DNA of 64,000 nucleotides from Aphidius gifuensis (taxonomy: Eukaryota; Arthropoda; Insecta; Hymenoptera; Braconidae), in contig NC_057791.1 of the NCBI RefSeq assembly GCF_014905175.1, forward strand, positions 18,666,177 to 18,730,176. The letters are read 5' to 3'. How positions within the stretch are numbered: the stretch's first letter is position 1; each line of letters begins with the position of its first letter. Under the pieces are notes generated by a model that worked only from the letters and a program-made list of their open reading frames with translations, was not told the DNA's origin and did not search any database. A program made the translations under genes and the position numbers. Of the stretch, positions 1 through 10,622 are shown one piece after another.

Positions 1-1008
1 TTAAAAAATAAATAAAAAATGACAACAATAGAAATAAAAAATATAAACATATTATTTATTTACTTATCTATTCATTGTTTGTTTTGAGTATGTAACGATA
101 TAGGGAATTGTGGTTTCCATATATATTTTTATGTGAGTTAAGCCAAGCATTCCACTGTTTTTTTAACGTTTCACCTGTGAAAACGTGAATAGCACAGCCC
201 CATTGTATTAAAATGAATGTAATCAAATAGCGAAATGGTACAATAATACATGAGAATGGGACATGAGACAAGATATAGACAAGAAAAAAATTTCTCTCTT
301 GCATTCTTAATGGTACATATCAATTGAAGCTGCACGTGTTTGTATATAAGCTAAACTATGATATCATATAGCTTTGAAGAAAAGAAAGAAGCGAAAAAAT
401 AATCAAAGATTGAAAGATCAAATTTTCATATAATAAAATCGAATCTAAATGTTTCAAGTATTAGTAACGCCATCTCACTGATTCAACGACATTTTTTCTA
501 GTTATGGCTGCCCATTTCATTGGTGTATGCGTGGGCGTGGTCGGGAGGCGGGGATCAAGGGCTCGTAAAAGCACCATTGTATAACCACCAAGTGAACTTG
601 AAGTTAAAATAATGAATCATAAAAAAATTAACTAATATCACTATTAAGGTTATCATTTACTACTGATCCACATGCAGTATCTTTAAACTTGTTGGTGGTT
701 CAAATATAAGTAACACCATCTTAAAAAGTTTGGTTATATTCCAAGTATAAAATGTTGGTATTTGTGTCAAGTTGAATGTAACTTTACACGCACACACTCA
801 TACACATTTATATATACTTGGAGTTGTTGACCTATTTATACAACAGATGGCAGTACAATTTAATGAAATTGTGATACAAAAGAAGAGTACATACATAAAC
901 ACACACTCGTAGATAATAAATATATACCTGAGTTATATATTTACTCTGTGCATAAGTAAGGCCTGCTTTACCGACGCACGACTGGTAAGCTTTGTATTTT
1001 ATTTACAG
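1..1008. other. AT-rich non-coding stretch with degenerate repeat pair
   Basis: No gene is supported here. A motif of about 25 bp (TTCAARTATWAGTAACRCCATCTYA) occurs twice, at 452-477 and 699-723, in the same orientation, with decayed flanks. A short GC-richer patch at 505-590 contains GGGCGTGG-type boxes. A sequence reading CAGATGGCAG lies near 844. The CCATCT/AGATGG core is common in insect repeats and insulator-like motifs, but I could not define an element with ends. Confidence 0.5.
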
Positions 1009-1140
1009 CCTCAAACCATCACTGGGTTCATCGTCCCTCCGCCAGGTTTAAGGATTTTATTTAATGCAGTTTATGGCTCATTTTTATCGACAGTATTACG
1101 ACCATCTCTTCAGGAGACTTTTGTTTTATTGAAGCGTTAA
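1009..1140 (+). CDS. Possible terminal coding exon, unknown product
   Basis: After an acceptor-like TTTTATTTACAG the sequence stays open for 43 codons and then reaches TAA. The peptide contains the segment FIVPPPGLRILFNAVYGSF and has balanced, protein-like composition, unlike the Phe/Lys-rich noise around it. No start codon or upstream exon was identified. A GTAAGC lies just upstream at 985, but it would define an intron of only 24 nt, too short for an insect. It could be chance in a locally GC-richer patch. I do not recognise a family. Confidence 0.18.
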   Translation, partial: PQTITGFIVPPPGLRILFNAVYGSFLSTVLRPSLQETFVLLKR

Positions 1141-1528
1141 AATAATATTTCATTTTATTTATCGGCATATAGTCGGTACGGTTTTTTTATTTATTTTTGT
1201 TTATGTTAGCATTGACTCTTATTATATATTCATTATAACTAATTTAATGGACATAACTATCAATTTAAAATTTTTATGAACCAATAAAAACAAACAAAAT
1301 AAATTTAATTCAATAGTTAAAATAAAATTTGATTAATTGATGAATAAAAAATAAATGTTTATCGGTGGTTGTTTGATGTTTTTTTTACGAGGTGATGAAG
1401 TTAAATAGCGATAAAATGTATGTGGATTGAAATTCTACCGAATTATACTTTAATGTTAAAGCAAATAGGGAAAAAATCTTTATTGGTTGTAAACGAAGAC
1501 ATTTACGATCCATAAAAGCATAAGTGGC
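1141..1528. other. AT-rich non-coding stretch
   Basis: A/T-rich sequence with short TTTA and AAAT runs. I see no splice-flanked open frame, RNA gene or repeat here. Confidence 0.5.
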
Positions 1529-1720
1529 ATGGTGAGCCTCGCACTTCCATTGCTATTCTTGCATACAACAATCGCTCCCACGCTGGGTTATATAACCCAT
1601 TACCCCTTCTTTGATCGTAGCCTCTTCTTTCTTATGACCGTTCTTTCGCCAAGGGCGTCTACTGGCACGCGCCCATTTGCTCCCTACACTCGAGATTTAC
1701 AGGTTTCGCTCACCCGGTAA
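1529..1720 (+). CDS. Candidate small secreted or membrane protein, 63 codons
   Basis: The ATG sits in a good context (G at -3 and G at +4) and opens a frame starting MVSLALPLLFLHTTIAPTLG, which resembles a signal peptide with a short hydrophobic core. A second hydrophobic patch (FFLMTVL) follows at about residue 33, then a basic C-terminus rich in Arg, Thr and Pro. The patch is clearly GC-richer than its surroundings. TTTACAG|GTTTCG occurs inside the frame, and CCG|GTAACA overlaps the stop, so the frame may be part of a spliced transcript. No family is recognised. Chance openness in a GC-rich regulatory patch is a real alternative. Confidence 0.25.
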   Translation: MVSLALPLLFLHTTIAPTLGYITHYPFFDRSLFFLMTVLSPRASTGTRPFAPYTRDLQVSLTR

Positions 1721-2284
1721 CACCTCGTAAACTTGGTTTAACGACTCCAGTTCAGCCTAACTGCTTCCTCCCTGCAATCAGATCCTGACCTATCTGTTAA
1801 AATATTTTCTACAGAATGTAGAATAAATAATTCAATTATAAATTATTTTTTTTCTTTTTGACACCCATCAAAAAAGCATTGACATGTCATCAACTGTACC
1901 ACTACAAGTAATGTTAATATTTTTTTGAATTAATTCTTTCACATTCTTATTTAGCTACTTCATAAAATTTATTTCACTGTAATTAATAATTCAATTCATT
2001 TATCATATTCCATTTTTCATCGTGCGGAACAACCAACATACATAATCACTGTTGATTCAGGCATTACATGCGAAGAGTCATTATAAAGTGATACCATTGT
2101 GTCAGGATCATATCGGTTACACCTCTTTGATCTGCCTCGTTTGTCCGATGGCTAGTAAAAATGGGGGAAAAAACCATGATGAATACTTGGGCCGGTCATA
2201 AAATATAGAGTAGGGAGACTAGTGGGTTGAGCAGCTGTCCGCTAGACTGCGCTTTTATGTTACATGAAAAATTGTATTATAAAA
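1721..2284. other. Non-coding stretch of mixed composition
   Basis: The part from about 2040 to 2260 is less AT-rich than its surroundings and looks like unique sequence, but it has no open frame or clear splice pair. I found nothing assignable. Confidence 0.4.
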
Positions 2285-2347
2285 GACTGGTGAAGTGGTC
2301 GAATGGGTAACTTCCAAACGTGTTGGGGTTTGAAACCAAAAATGGTC
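2285..2347 (+). pseudogene. tRNA-like relic or head of a tRNA-derived SINE
   Basis: A box-A match TGGTCGAATGG (2296-2306) is followed by a box-B-like GGTTTGAAACC (2327-2337). These are the two internal RNA polymerase III promoter elements of tRNA genes. The outer bases (GACTGGT at the 5' side, AATGGTC at the 3' side) can pair only partly. The A-to-B spacing is about 31 nt against roughly 44 in a normal tRNA, so there is no room for a full anticodon arm. It is therefore either a decayed tRNA or a tRNA-derived SINE head. No SINE tail, poly-A end or target duplication was identified. Confidence 0.25.
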
Positions 2348-5300
2348 AAGCTATTTAATTTTTCAAATCAGTTTTAATTTCTAAAATTGATGTTATTCCC
2401 AGATGGGCCTTCGAAGGAAGTAATTTCAAATATAGTCTCAAAGCAATATTGACATCCAATTACTAAAACTATCAACTGAAATGAACTTTCCAGTTACCAT
2501 TTATATAATTTTTCTATACATAGGCTGTAAAATTTTAAATGCTTCAATAGAATTCACATTTTATGTAAAAATAGAAATTTTTTGGGGTTTTCCTCTCTCG
2601 AAATTCTTTTCTAAATGAGATTTTTTCTTTCCAATGTCTATATTCAGTACGTGTTTTGAAAAAGATAGTGTGGAATTTCGATATAGATCCTCTAAGCCAG
2701 TAAAAGATATGAACATATATATTCAGAAATTTAGGACAGTTAAAGCATATACTATGATATATGCTTTATTATTATTATTCACATATATAAGTGTGGAGTA
2801 GTGCCCCTTCTAGCGGCGCCATTGGTCTGAATTTACACAACAATGAAAGGCCGCACTCTAGAAACTCCTAAAATCTCTGGGCTTTGGGTGCTGGGCCGAA
2901 ACAAGAGAATAAACAGCTTTGAAAAAAAAGGGGAAAGAACACATATGAAAGAGTGAAGGAAAAAAATGTTCATATATAAAAAAAAAAAAAAAAATATCAT
3001 ATACAAATGGCGGAAAAAGAGAAAGAAGCAATAACGTAAAGAAATAAGAGTGAGAATCACGCGTGGCACATACAAAATCCGGTATCTTTTTCTCTTTTTT
3101 TTCTTAGGTTTTACCCACTTCTATTGTGAGCAACGAAAAAGCTAGTCTGATGCCTAGCATACGGTTTTTTTTTTTATTTTATTTTTTGATTCATCTCAGG
3201 GCCTCCTTTTTGTCTGGAATGATTTCTATCCCAACGACAACGTTGGTTTTATTTGGCTTTTGTAGAAACACCATCATGGCGTCTTGGTTGAATTTTCAAA
3301 AAAAAAAAATACTAACCTATTGATTAGCTATTGTGATGTTGAGTCAATAAATTATATTCATCTTAATTCTATCATTTTTCGAAAAGCATAATATCAAAAA
3401 TTAAAATTACAAAGTATAATATAGACAATGCTGTTTATTAAAATTCAGATTAAAAGATGCATTGAGTGATAATGTACTGCCAAGTTTGTATACATAATCG
3501 GATGAGCAGATAATTTAATCAGAATAGCATTTTATCGTTGTCGTTAATCAAGTAGAAATCATAGAAATTATATGGGGAATAATAATTATACAAAACAAAA
3601 AAAAAAAGCAATAAAAGTATAAGCACTTAATCATTTCGCATCATGACGCAGGTACTCATTTAATTTTCATTCGTAAAAGTGTAAAATATATTGACCAAAT
3701 GATGTCCCGTTCTCGTACTAACATTCTGTACTGCATATATCAGATGAACGTGTCGGCGCGTTACACTATAAACTCGCATAAATTATTTGTGCATAAACCT
3801 GTATCTTTTCCTTCGATATACTCTCACAAAAGCAGAGACTCAAGTAATTGCTGCCCGATAAAGTCGAAAATTTAACATACCATAAATATACGAGTTCATA
3901 TGTTTGACCAAAATTTACAGTTTTTTTATACGTAACGGTTGATAATTTCTTTCAAAAGTTTCGTAAGATCACTTATAATCTTGTTTCTGTATTCATTCGT
4001 CTCGCTATTTAAATATTATCGAATCAAATTTTGATTGAGAAGTACAATTTTCATGGTCGACCCTTCGATTAATCGTCTCTTTTTATCCAAATAAAAAAAA
4101 AACAATCTAAACATAAATAAATCAATTAATTTTTAAATAATGAATCGAGTAAAAAATTACAAATATATTTGATTGTCGTTTAGAGTTGAATTCTTATAAT
4201 TAATTGATATTAAATAAAATATTTATCAAAAGTAAATGGTGGCGGACGGACAAACACAAGAACGAGATTATAAGTCAATTTATACAAGTATTTTATAATA
4301 ATTAGTAGAAAGCAAAAAAAAAAAATGTTTAAAAGTGCCTGCAAAACACTTTGCGTGCGTTTATCACACTGTTTTTTTTTTTTTTTTTTTAATGTATTTA
4401 TTTATTTATTATATGACCACCGACGACCATACAGTGAACTTTTTTTTATATTTTCAAGTGGATTTTCTCCAATTCAAATAGTATAATTTATGCATTGCAA
4501 TATGTTGAATGGCTCGATAAATAAATCATAATTATAATTCATTTAAAATTTAAAAATGTAATTATTTAATTTTCAATAAGTCTATTTTTTAAGTCGTTGA
4601 TATGATTCAAGTGTAAAATTCGAATGGGACACCCTGTATAAAAGCTTCTACAAAATGTTGGGTTCTAGTATCCGACGGACGTTGCTTCACAACTACCCGT
4701 AAAAACTACAAATAAATATCTAAATTTTTCATTCAATTTTATAATAAATAAATTTTTTTATTATTAAAATTATTCCTTCAATTAATACTTCACAAATAAA
4801 TGAAAAATTATAAAAAAAAAAAATTTGCAGTTGAATTAAAATCATTTCAAATTTGAAGAATTTCATTTTATAATTGAAAAAAAAAGAAATAAAATTATTC
4901 TACAAACTTTAAATAAATTAAATTATTTTATAAATTCATTATTCTTAAACTTTTTATTTACGATTTGTTTATTTTTTTATATTTTTTATATGAAAACTTC
5001 AAGTATTTGACCGCATCAGAGACAAAATTATATAGTTGTTATTTGAGAAGAATAGTTTTAGATTCAAATAAGTATTAAGAGTTTTAAATCCTGTATATGT
5101 ATAGAGTTAAAAGTTATTTTCTCGAAAGTACTACTAGTATACCTCTATACATACGTATATATATATAACGGAAGCCTTCTTGATTAATCGACAAAGCTTA
5201 CTCTTTCGAAGCACGGTAAAGATATTTATTGAACGTGCAATATATTTGCTGCGCGTCGTCCAATGACTATTCGTCTTTTTCTGTTTTTTCCACTACTCAC

Positions 5301-7626
5301 AGTTTTTATTTATTTATTTTTTTATTTATCGATTTTATTTATTTTGCTTTTTGTTGATAATTAGTAAAAATAAAACAACACAAACATTTCAAAAGTGTTT
5401 ATGAAAATTGTGCGAGGCAAAAAAAAAAAAATTCGTTTCGAAAAATATCAATGCTGATTTGTCCGAATGAATTAATATTTAATTATGAAATTATAATTAA
5501 TTTTGACCTGATAAATTCAGTGATACAACTTGCACGTATATTTTTTTTTTATAAAATAATAATAATAGTATTTTGATATTATAGTTGAAATAATTCTTTG
5601 GCAATATAACTCAAGAAGACAAAGTTATACTTCAGATAGCATAAGTAAAAAAGAATGAACGGGCAATAGTAGTAGTATATTAGTATGAACATATATAAGA
5701 TAAGAAAGAATAGTTTATAAAAGTGGCTGAGACAATGTTGTTCAATATATACATACATGCGTTTATACCGCGCATGTTGGTAACGCGCAGTGTTTTTCAT
5801 TTTCTTTATATCACCCTTGATGCTCGTAAAACCATTACCCATGACCGGGGTGAACTTCCATATAGATTCAACGACATACAGATATATCCACTGTATATTC
5901 TCTATGTACTTTGATGATACTGCCAACTTCTTCATTTCCTCCTCTCACAATATAAACACGAGCCTCACGAAACTCTCTAGAAAAATAAATAAAAAAAAAC
6001 AAATAATAAATAAATAAATAAAAACAATGTGAAATTCAACTTTTTTTTTTTTTTAACAAAACAATAAAAAAACTAGAAAATAAAAGCTAAAAAGTATTTG
6101 TTAACTTTTTCAACAGTTCGATTGTTTTTCTATATCTCAGGTGCTTTGAACGTGTTAGTGCATATATTCCAGATTGAATTTTATGAGTATATATATTTAT
6201 ACATCAGAGATAAAATAATTTGTCAAAATCATTTGCAATATTCCAAGTCATTTGTTCAACATACTTTACAGTCGTACAGTACAATCGTGAATGAATAAAT
6301 GAATGCACACACATAACTGACAGAGTTGATATAACTAAATTAAATTCTTAAAACGTACAGTACTATATTACGTTCTGAGCATATATATTGTGTCGATTCA
6401 ATTTTATAATATTACAGCGTGTTATATTATATTCAATTATATTTATTATCGATTGCTGAAAAATAATTTAAAAAAAAAACATAAAATCATAATTTAATGC
6501 TGATGCAAATAAAATTTTTATCTATTGGAAAATAGTTGTCATAAATTTCAACCAAGACGAAGACAAAAAAAACTTATAATTACAAAACTTATAATCGGAC
6601 AAGACAAGGGGCTTTTTTTTTTTTTTAAATAATATATATTCAATTTTTTTTTTTTTTTTTGCTTCAATTATAATAGCTATACTTGAGTTGGAATAATTTT
6701 TTTTTATTTTGTTCAGTTTATTTAATTAGTAGTATTTTTAGGAGACAATTTTGTAATTTTCTTTTTATTAGTTTCATTTGACTGAATAGCATCACACAAA
6801 CAATATGATTAAGTACTTTGAAAAATCTTGACTCAAAATCAGCAATACGTGAAACCTGCCTTGTATCCTCCCGCGATCAAGAGGATAAGTCAATGACAGA
6901 CTCACTCCAGCTTTTTCCATTTTTTTTTTTTTTTTTTTGTTTCTTCTCAATTTGTTTTTTCCATCTTCTTTCTATTCCCCCTACAATTTTTTTCTTTGTC
7001 CTTCGGTACTTTATATACCTCCCCTACTCTTGTTTCTTTGCCTCATCCCCTTTCTTTCTGGCACTCTTGCCTCGGTGATTTATCATCGGCGTCTCTCTTC
7101 TCTCTGGCCTAGGGCCTTCATTGACTTTTTTGACTATCTTTCTTTGCCAGCTCTTTTTCATGCAAGCTTCATTTTTTTTATTTTTATTTTTATTCTCTTC
7201 ATTTAGTTTTTTTTTTTTTTATTTTTTGTACTTGCTAAAAGTATCTACTTTTCTTTTTACATTGGCTATACATACACACACACCCAACAAAAATCTATAA
7301 AGTCATAGCAACGAACTATTGGTTGTTTTTTTTTTTTTTTTATATTCAATTGTAAATTTAAAATTTTTTATAATACCAACAACAGATTTAGATATCGTGT
7401 GAAATTATCATGGATCTTAATCATTTTTTTTTTTTTTTTTTTTCACCACAACCAGTGATTTTTTTTCATGTTCATATAATTTGTTGGCAAAAAAAGGAAG
7501 ATTTAAGAATTTTTAAAATAAAAAAGAAAGAGTTTTTGATTTGGTTCGTTAACGACAGCTCGTGAGAAAAATCAAGTGAGTTAGAAGAAATAAAACGAAA
7601 TAAAAAGGGGATATACAGCTGAGTGG
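2348..7626. other. Long AT-rich non-coding region
   Basis: About 5.3 kb dominated by A/T homopolymers and TTTA/AAAT microsatellite-like runs. Open frames here are Phe/Lys/Ile/Asn-rich and arise from homopolymer tracts, so I did not call them. A GC-rich patch at 2797-2826 holds GTGCCCCTTCTAGCGGCGCC, which loosely resembles a CTCF-type core. GGGACACCCTGTATA near 4626 resembles the ends of some insect DNA transposons, but no partner end was found. The 6.8-7.2 kb part is strongly pyrimidine-biased on the plus strand. Confidence 0.5.
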
Positions 7627-7665
7627 GTGGGTATAATTCTTTCTCTAGTACAAACGGCAACACGA

Positions 7666-7878
7666 ATGAGGGCGGAGGCGTTCCATGGTACCCCGCATGG
7701 GGTAGCTTGCAACTCAAGCGACACTAGAGCCATCTATATCCCTGGTGATTTATGGGTTCTGGATGCAGCGGCTGCTCGTATAGCACTATACATGGCCACA
7801 GTATTGTGCATTGGTGTGATTGCCCGTGATGTTGTAACCGTATCCACTGTACAATTGTATATATATCTGGTACTTTAA
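7666..7878 (+). CDS. Candidate small protein with one hydrophobic segment, 70 codons
   Basis: From ATG at 7666 the frame stays open to TAA. It begins MRAEAFHGTPHGVACN and has a hydrophobic stretch around residues 46-60 (ALYMATVLCIGVIA). The block is close to 50% G+C, which is exceptional for this window. Codon use (GCG, GCC, ACC, CTG) differs from all neighbours, suggesting a different origin such as a mobile or repetitive element. The 3' end overlaps, in another frame, the start of a 24-bp tandem repeat. I do not recognise the product, and a GC-rich repeat that is open by chance is the main alternative. Confidence 0.28.
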   Translation: MRAEAFHGTPHGVACNSSDTRAIYIPGDLWVLDAAAARIALYMATVLCIGVIARDVVTVSTVQLYIYLVL

Positions 7879-7997
7879 CACGGTCATTTTTCGGTACTTA
7901 TTTTAGGTCATTTGTCGGTACACTGTCCAGTACATTTCACGGTACTATGTTAAGGTCATTCACCGGTACTTTAACTAGGACATTTATCGCTCGTTAA
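7830..7997 (+). CDS. Open frame encoding five octapeptide repeats
   Basis: This frame opens after a TGA and runs to TAA at 7995-7997. From 7869 to 7988 it reads five 8-residue units with the pattern G-T-x-x-R-S/T-F-x, followed by Ala-Arg and the stop. Gly, Thr and Phe are invariant, Arg is kept in four of five units, and position 6 is Ser or Thr. Several differences between units are synonymous (ACT/ACA for Thr, CGG/AGG for Arg, TTT/TTC for Phe). No other frame on either strand is open across all units. There is no in-frame ATG before the repeats, so this would have to be an internal or terminal exon. Alternatively the repeat is a DNA-level minisatellite. No known repeat family is recognised. 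Confidence 0.3.
   Translation, partial: CCNRIHCTIVYISGTLTRSFFGTYFRSFVGTLSSTFHGTMLRSFTGTLTRTFIAR
7869..7988 (+). repeat. 24-bp minisatellite, five exact-length units
   Basis: Five consecutive units of exactly 24 bp, each starting GGTAC, tile this stretch without a single length change although they have diverged considerably. The approximate consensus is GGTACTTT, four variable bases, then AGGTCATTT and a 3-base variable end. Three units contain CGGTCA or AGGTCA, which also matches a nuclear-receptor half-site. Confidence 0.85.
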
Positions 7998-8022
7998 TAA
8001 TTTAAACAGAAAAAAATAATCT

Positions 8023-8340
8023 AAACCACCCACTCCAATTCCTAAATCTGGTCTTGAAATTTTTTTATATTTTTTTTATAGTCCAGGAGTTCGTTGAAAT
8101 TGTATTTGTTAGTACAAAATGTTCAAAATTAATAAAACCACCCACTCCACCCTCAAGAGTTTATCCCAAAATTTGTATATTTTCTAATAGGAGGGTAATT
8201 TAAACTAAATTTTATGAATAAATAAATTTTAAACAAAAAAACCTGTGAAAACCACCCCCCTACCACCCATAATATTGACTTTTGAATTTTTTCCGCATTT
8301 TTCCCGTAATCAGCGTATTTTTTCCTGCAAGTACACTGCC
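8023..8340 (+). repeat. Three degenerate ~113-bp tandem units
   Basis: The block AAACCACCCACTCCA occurs at 8023-8037 and 8135-8149, and a degraded version (AAACCACC...CTACCACCC) starts at about 8249. That gives a period of 112-114 bp. Each block is followed after 20-30 bp by a similar T-rich stretch (AAATTTTT/TATATTTT) and, in the first two copies, by ATAGTCCAGG or ATAGGAGGG. The copies are old. Together with the 24-bp units next door this makes a compact repetitive block. Confidence 0.6.
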
Positions 8341-8499
8341 GCATATCCTATGATTATCAAACACGGTGTATATATAAATACAGATATATGTAATACATAT
8401 ATACAATACATATATATTGCTGCTGCAGCAGATATATATATACAAATGTCGAATTATTTGAACGTGCTGCGAAGCAAAATTTCGATATATATTTCCAGC

Positions 8500-8610
8500 A
8501 GAAAATAGCTTGTGGTAGTGGTGCCCCCTGTCGTGACGGCGTGCTGTTACCCCACGGGGAATATTGCACAATTCACGCTCATACACTGTGGACACTGATA
8601 AAAACATGAG
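8500..8610. promoter_or_regulatory. GC-rich patch with CTCF-like core
   Basis: GTGGTGCCCCCTGTCGTGAC lies at about 8516-8535. Its reverse complement has AGGGGGCAC, similar to the AGGGGGC core of the CTCF insulator motif. It shares AGTRGTGCCCC with the patch near 2797. This is a motif resemblance only. Confidence 0.2.
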
Positions 8611-10500
8611 TTCGATCGTAATCTAATTCTCACTCGAATGGTCCAACACTTCTCAATTCTCACAATTGAAATTCTTCCGTATATTTCATCTTTATAAACA
8701 TATATTTTTATTTTCTTTTTCATATTGAATTTATTTTGTTTTTTCAACCAAAATAAATATCCTTCAAATTTTTAAATTTATTAATTCACTGACTATATCG
8801 AGACTCAGTAGGTGACTTTAGTTCAACACTGAATACTCCAAACTACCCCGTGGATGTGGCTAGTTTATGAGCAGACTAAAATGAAAAATAAAAAAAAATA
8901 CATTGACACATATAATCACTGTTTTATTCTTTCTCAATTAAATTTTTTATTGTTGTCGAATAAAAATATAAAATTTGTTAGATATTTAATATTAGATTTA
9001 TAAATATAAATTATCATAAATCATTGTACTTGAATAAATCATAAATGACAAAAAATAAATTATTAAAAAATATAAATTCTAAACAAATTTATAAACCTGT
9101 TTTTTTCTTTTTCTTTTTTTCATATTTAAATATGCTTATAAACAGAAAATTTTAAGTTTAATTATTATTATTATCATGATCATTTGGTTTTGAAATATTT
9201 TTTCTTTATACTCATTGCTGATTTGTCTCTATCTCGCTAGGATATAACGCCTCGTTAAAAATATTTGGTGTACACACGCGCGTGCGCTCTACTACACTGA
9301 GAAGAATTTATTGCGGCTTAAAAAGTCGAGCTTCCTTGAAATCCTGATAAATGTGCGAAGAAACCAGACACGAAGGACAATATATATATATGCATGTGGA
9401 GGAGGGAGTAAAAGATATAGAAAGAGACAATAAGAGTGAGGGATAAAAAATAAAATAAAAAATATATATATAAAAAAGTTTTATGGAGGATTCGAGAAGT
9501 TGACTATTGGGAGAAGGGAAACTAGTTTGGTGGAAAGATACCGTGGATATGCTAGGCCGAAATGCAAACTCATTCCTTTTATTGCTCTTTAACTAAGGGT
9601 CTCAGAAAAGATCTAAGAGAAGAGAAAATCTGAACAAGAAAATATCTGTATGCCTGGGCAAACAAAAATCTTTGTTGCGATAATCCAAAAGTTATATCGA
9701 TATGATTTTTTTATTTTTCCTAAATTCATATGATGCAAAAACTTGTGAATTTTATCATTTGATTGTTTACCTCATTGTTTGACTAAATACTTAAAAAAAA
9801 AGTCACTAATACTTTTGACAATTCAAACTCTTTATGTCACTTGTTTTTATTTATTATTATTTTTTTTCGGCTTTTTTAAATCAACGTGCCAATAGTAGAA
9901 ATATAAACAAAATTTTTAAAAATTATAGTGTATAATTCATTCGTAGATAATTCTTTATCTGACATTTATTTGTCTATTATTTGTTCGAATCCCCACGCTT
10001 GGCATATATTTTTTGACATTTTCTGGGCAAAAGAAGGCAAAATAAAATAAAGGAATGGGCTAATGGAAGTGAGCAGCACCATAAGACTCGTATAGAATTG
10101 TTGCAAAATAGAGAAAGATGTTATTATATAGGATAAAATGGCTGGCGTGAGTTCGCGGCCTGGAAAATCGTTTCTGAGTTTGCCAATAGTATCTTGTAGA
10201 AAGAGGGAAAAAAATAAAAATAAAAAATTTTATCTTGAAAAAGGGAGATGGATTGAAGGAGAAATAAATACCCTCGCATACTCGACCCAAACTTCCATCT
10301 ATATTATATATATATCTGTACACATATCCCCTTTTATCTTGTGTGACTTTTTTATGTCAATTTAATTATACCAATCTGTCACATGGTCTGGCAATTTTTT
10401 TAAATATACCTCATGATGTTTGATTTGATTTAATTTAATTTGTAAATAAATAACACTTTGATAATTGAATTAATACATTTGTCGATAATAATTATTGTTT
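8611..10500. other. AT-rich non-coding stretch
   Basis: Low-complexity A/T sequence with (TA)n around 9381-9471. A TTCGAATCC box-B-like string near 9983 has no matching box A. I see no supportable gene. Confidence 0.5.
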
Positions 10501-10503
10501 CAG

Positions 10504-10616
10504 GTGAGTGGTGGGCTGCTCCAACCCTTTCTGTTATGCCAAATAGGTGTCGATGTGCTGCTCTGATCCGTCGTTAGTCAATTTTATCGGTTGTGGCGAA
10601 TCGGATGCTGCATCCG
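10504..10616 (+). other. Candidate 113-nt exon with recursive-splice-type 5' edge
   Basis: The 5' edge is TTATTGTTTCAG|GTGAGT, an acceptor fused directly to a consensus donor. The 3' edge is CATCCG|GTGAGT, a second strong donor. The enclosed 113 nt are much richer in G+C than the flanks. None of the three forward frames is open throughout: frame 1 stops at TGA, frame 2 at once, frame 3 at TAG after 23 codons. A UTR exon, poison exon or RS-exon is therefore more likely than a plain coding exon. The arrangement matches the ratchet points known from long Drosophila introns. It implies a plus-strand transcript crossing this region. Confidence 0.4.
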
Positions 10617-10622
10617 GTGAGT

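Noticed and set aside
985..1008. A 24-nt intron GTAAGC...TTTACAG
   Set aside because: Far shorter than the minimum length for insect spliceosomal introns; at most one of the two sites can be real.
2833..3075. Hydrophobic Phe-rich minus-strand open frame
   Set aside because: Created by A/G-rich homopolymer runs on the plus strand; no coding-like codon use or splice context. The same applies to most Phe/Lys-rich frames at 5.6-7.2, 10.8-11.1, 12.6-13.0, 26.0-26.4, 34.3-34.7 and 42.2-42.5 kb.
4624..4640. GGGACACCCTGTATA and similar strings near 22860 and 50169 as transposon ends
   Set aside because: Such strings occur at ends of some insect elements, but no matching partner end, target duplication or internal coding region could be found.
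9978..9996. Box-B-like GTTCGAATCCCC suggesting a tRNA gene
   Set aside because: No box A at the expected distance upstream and no acceptor stem.
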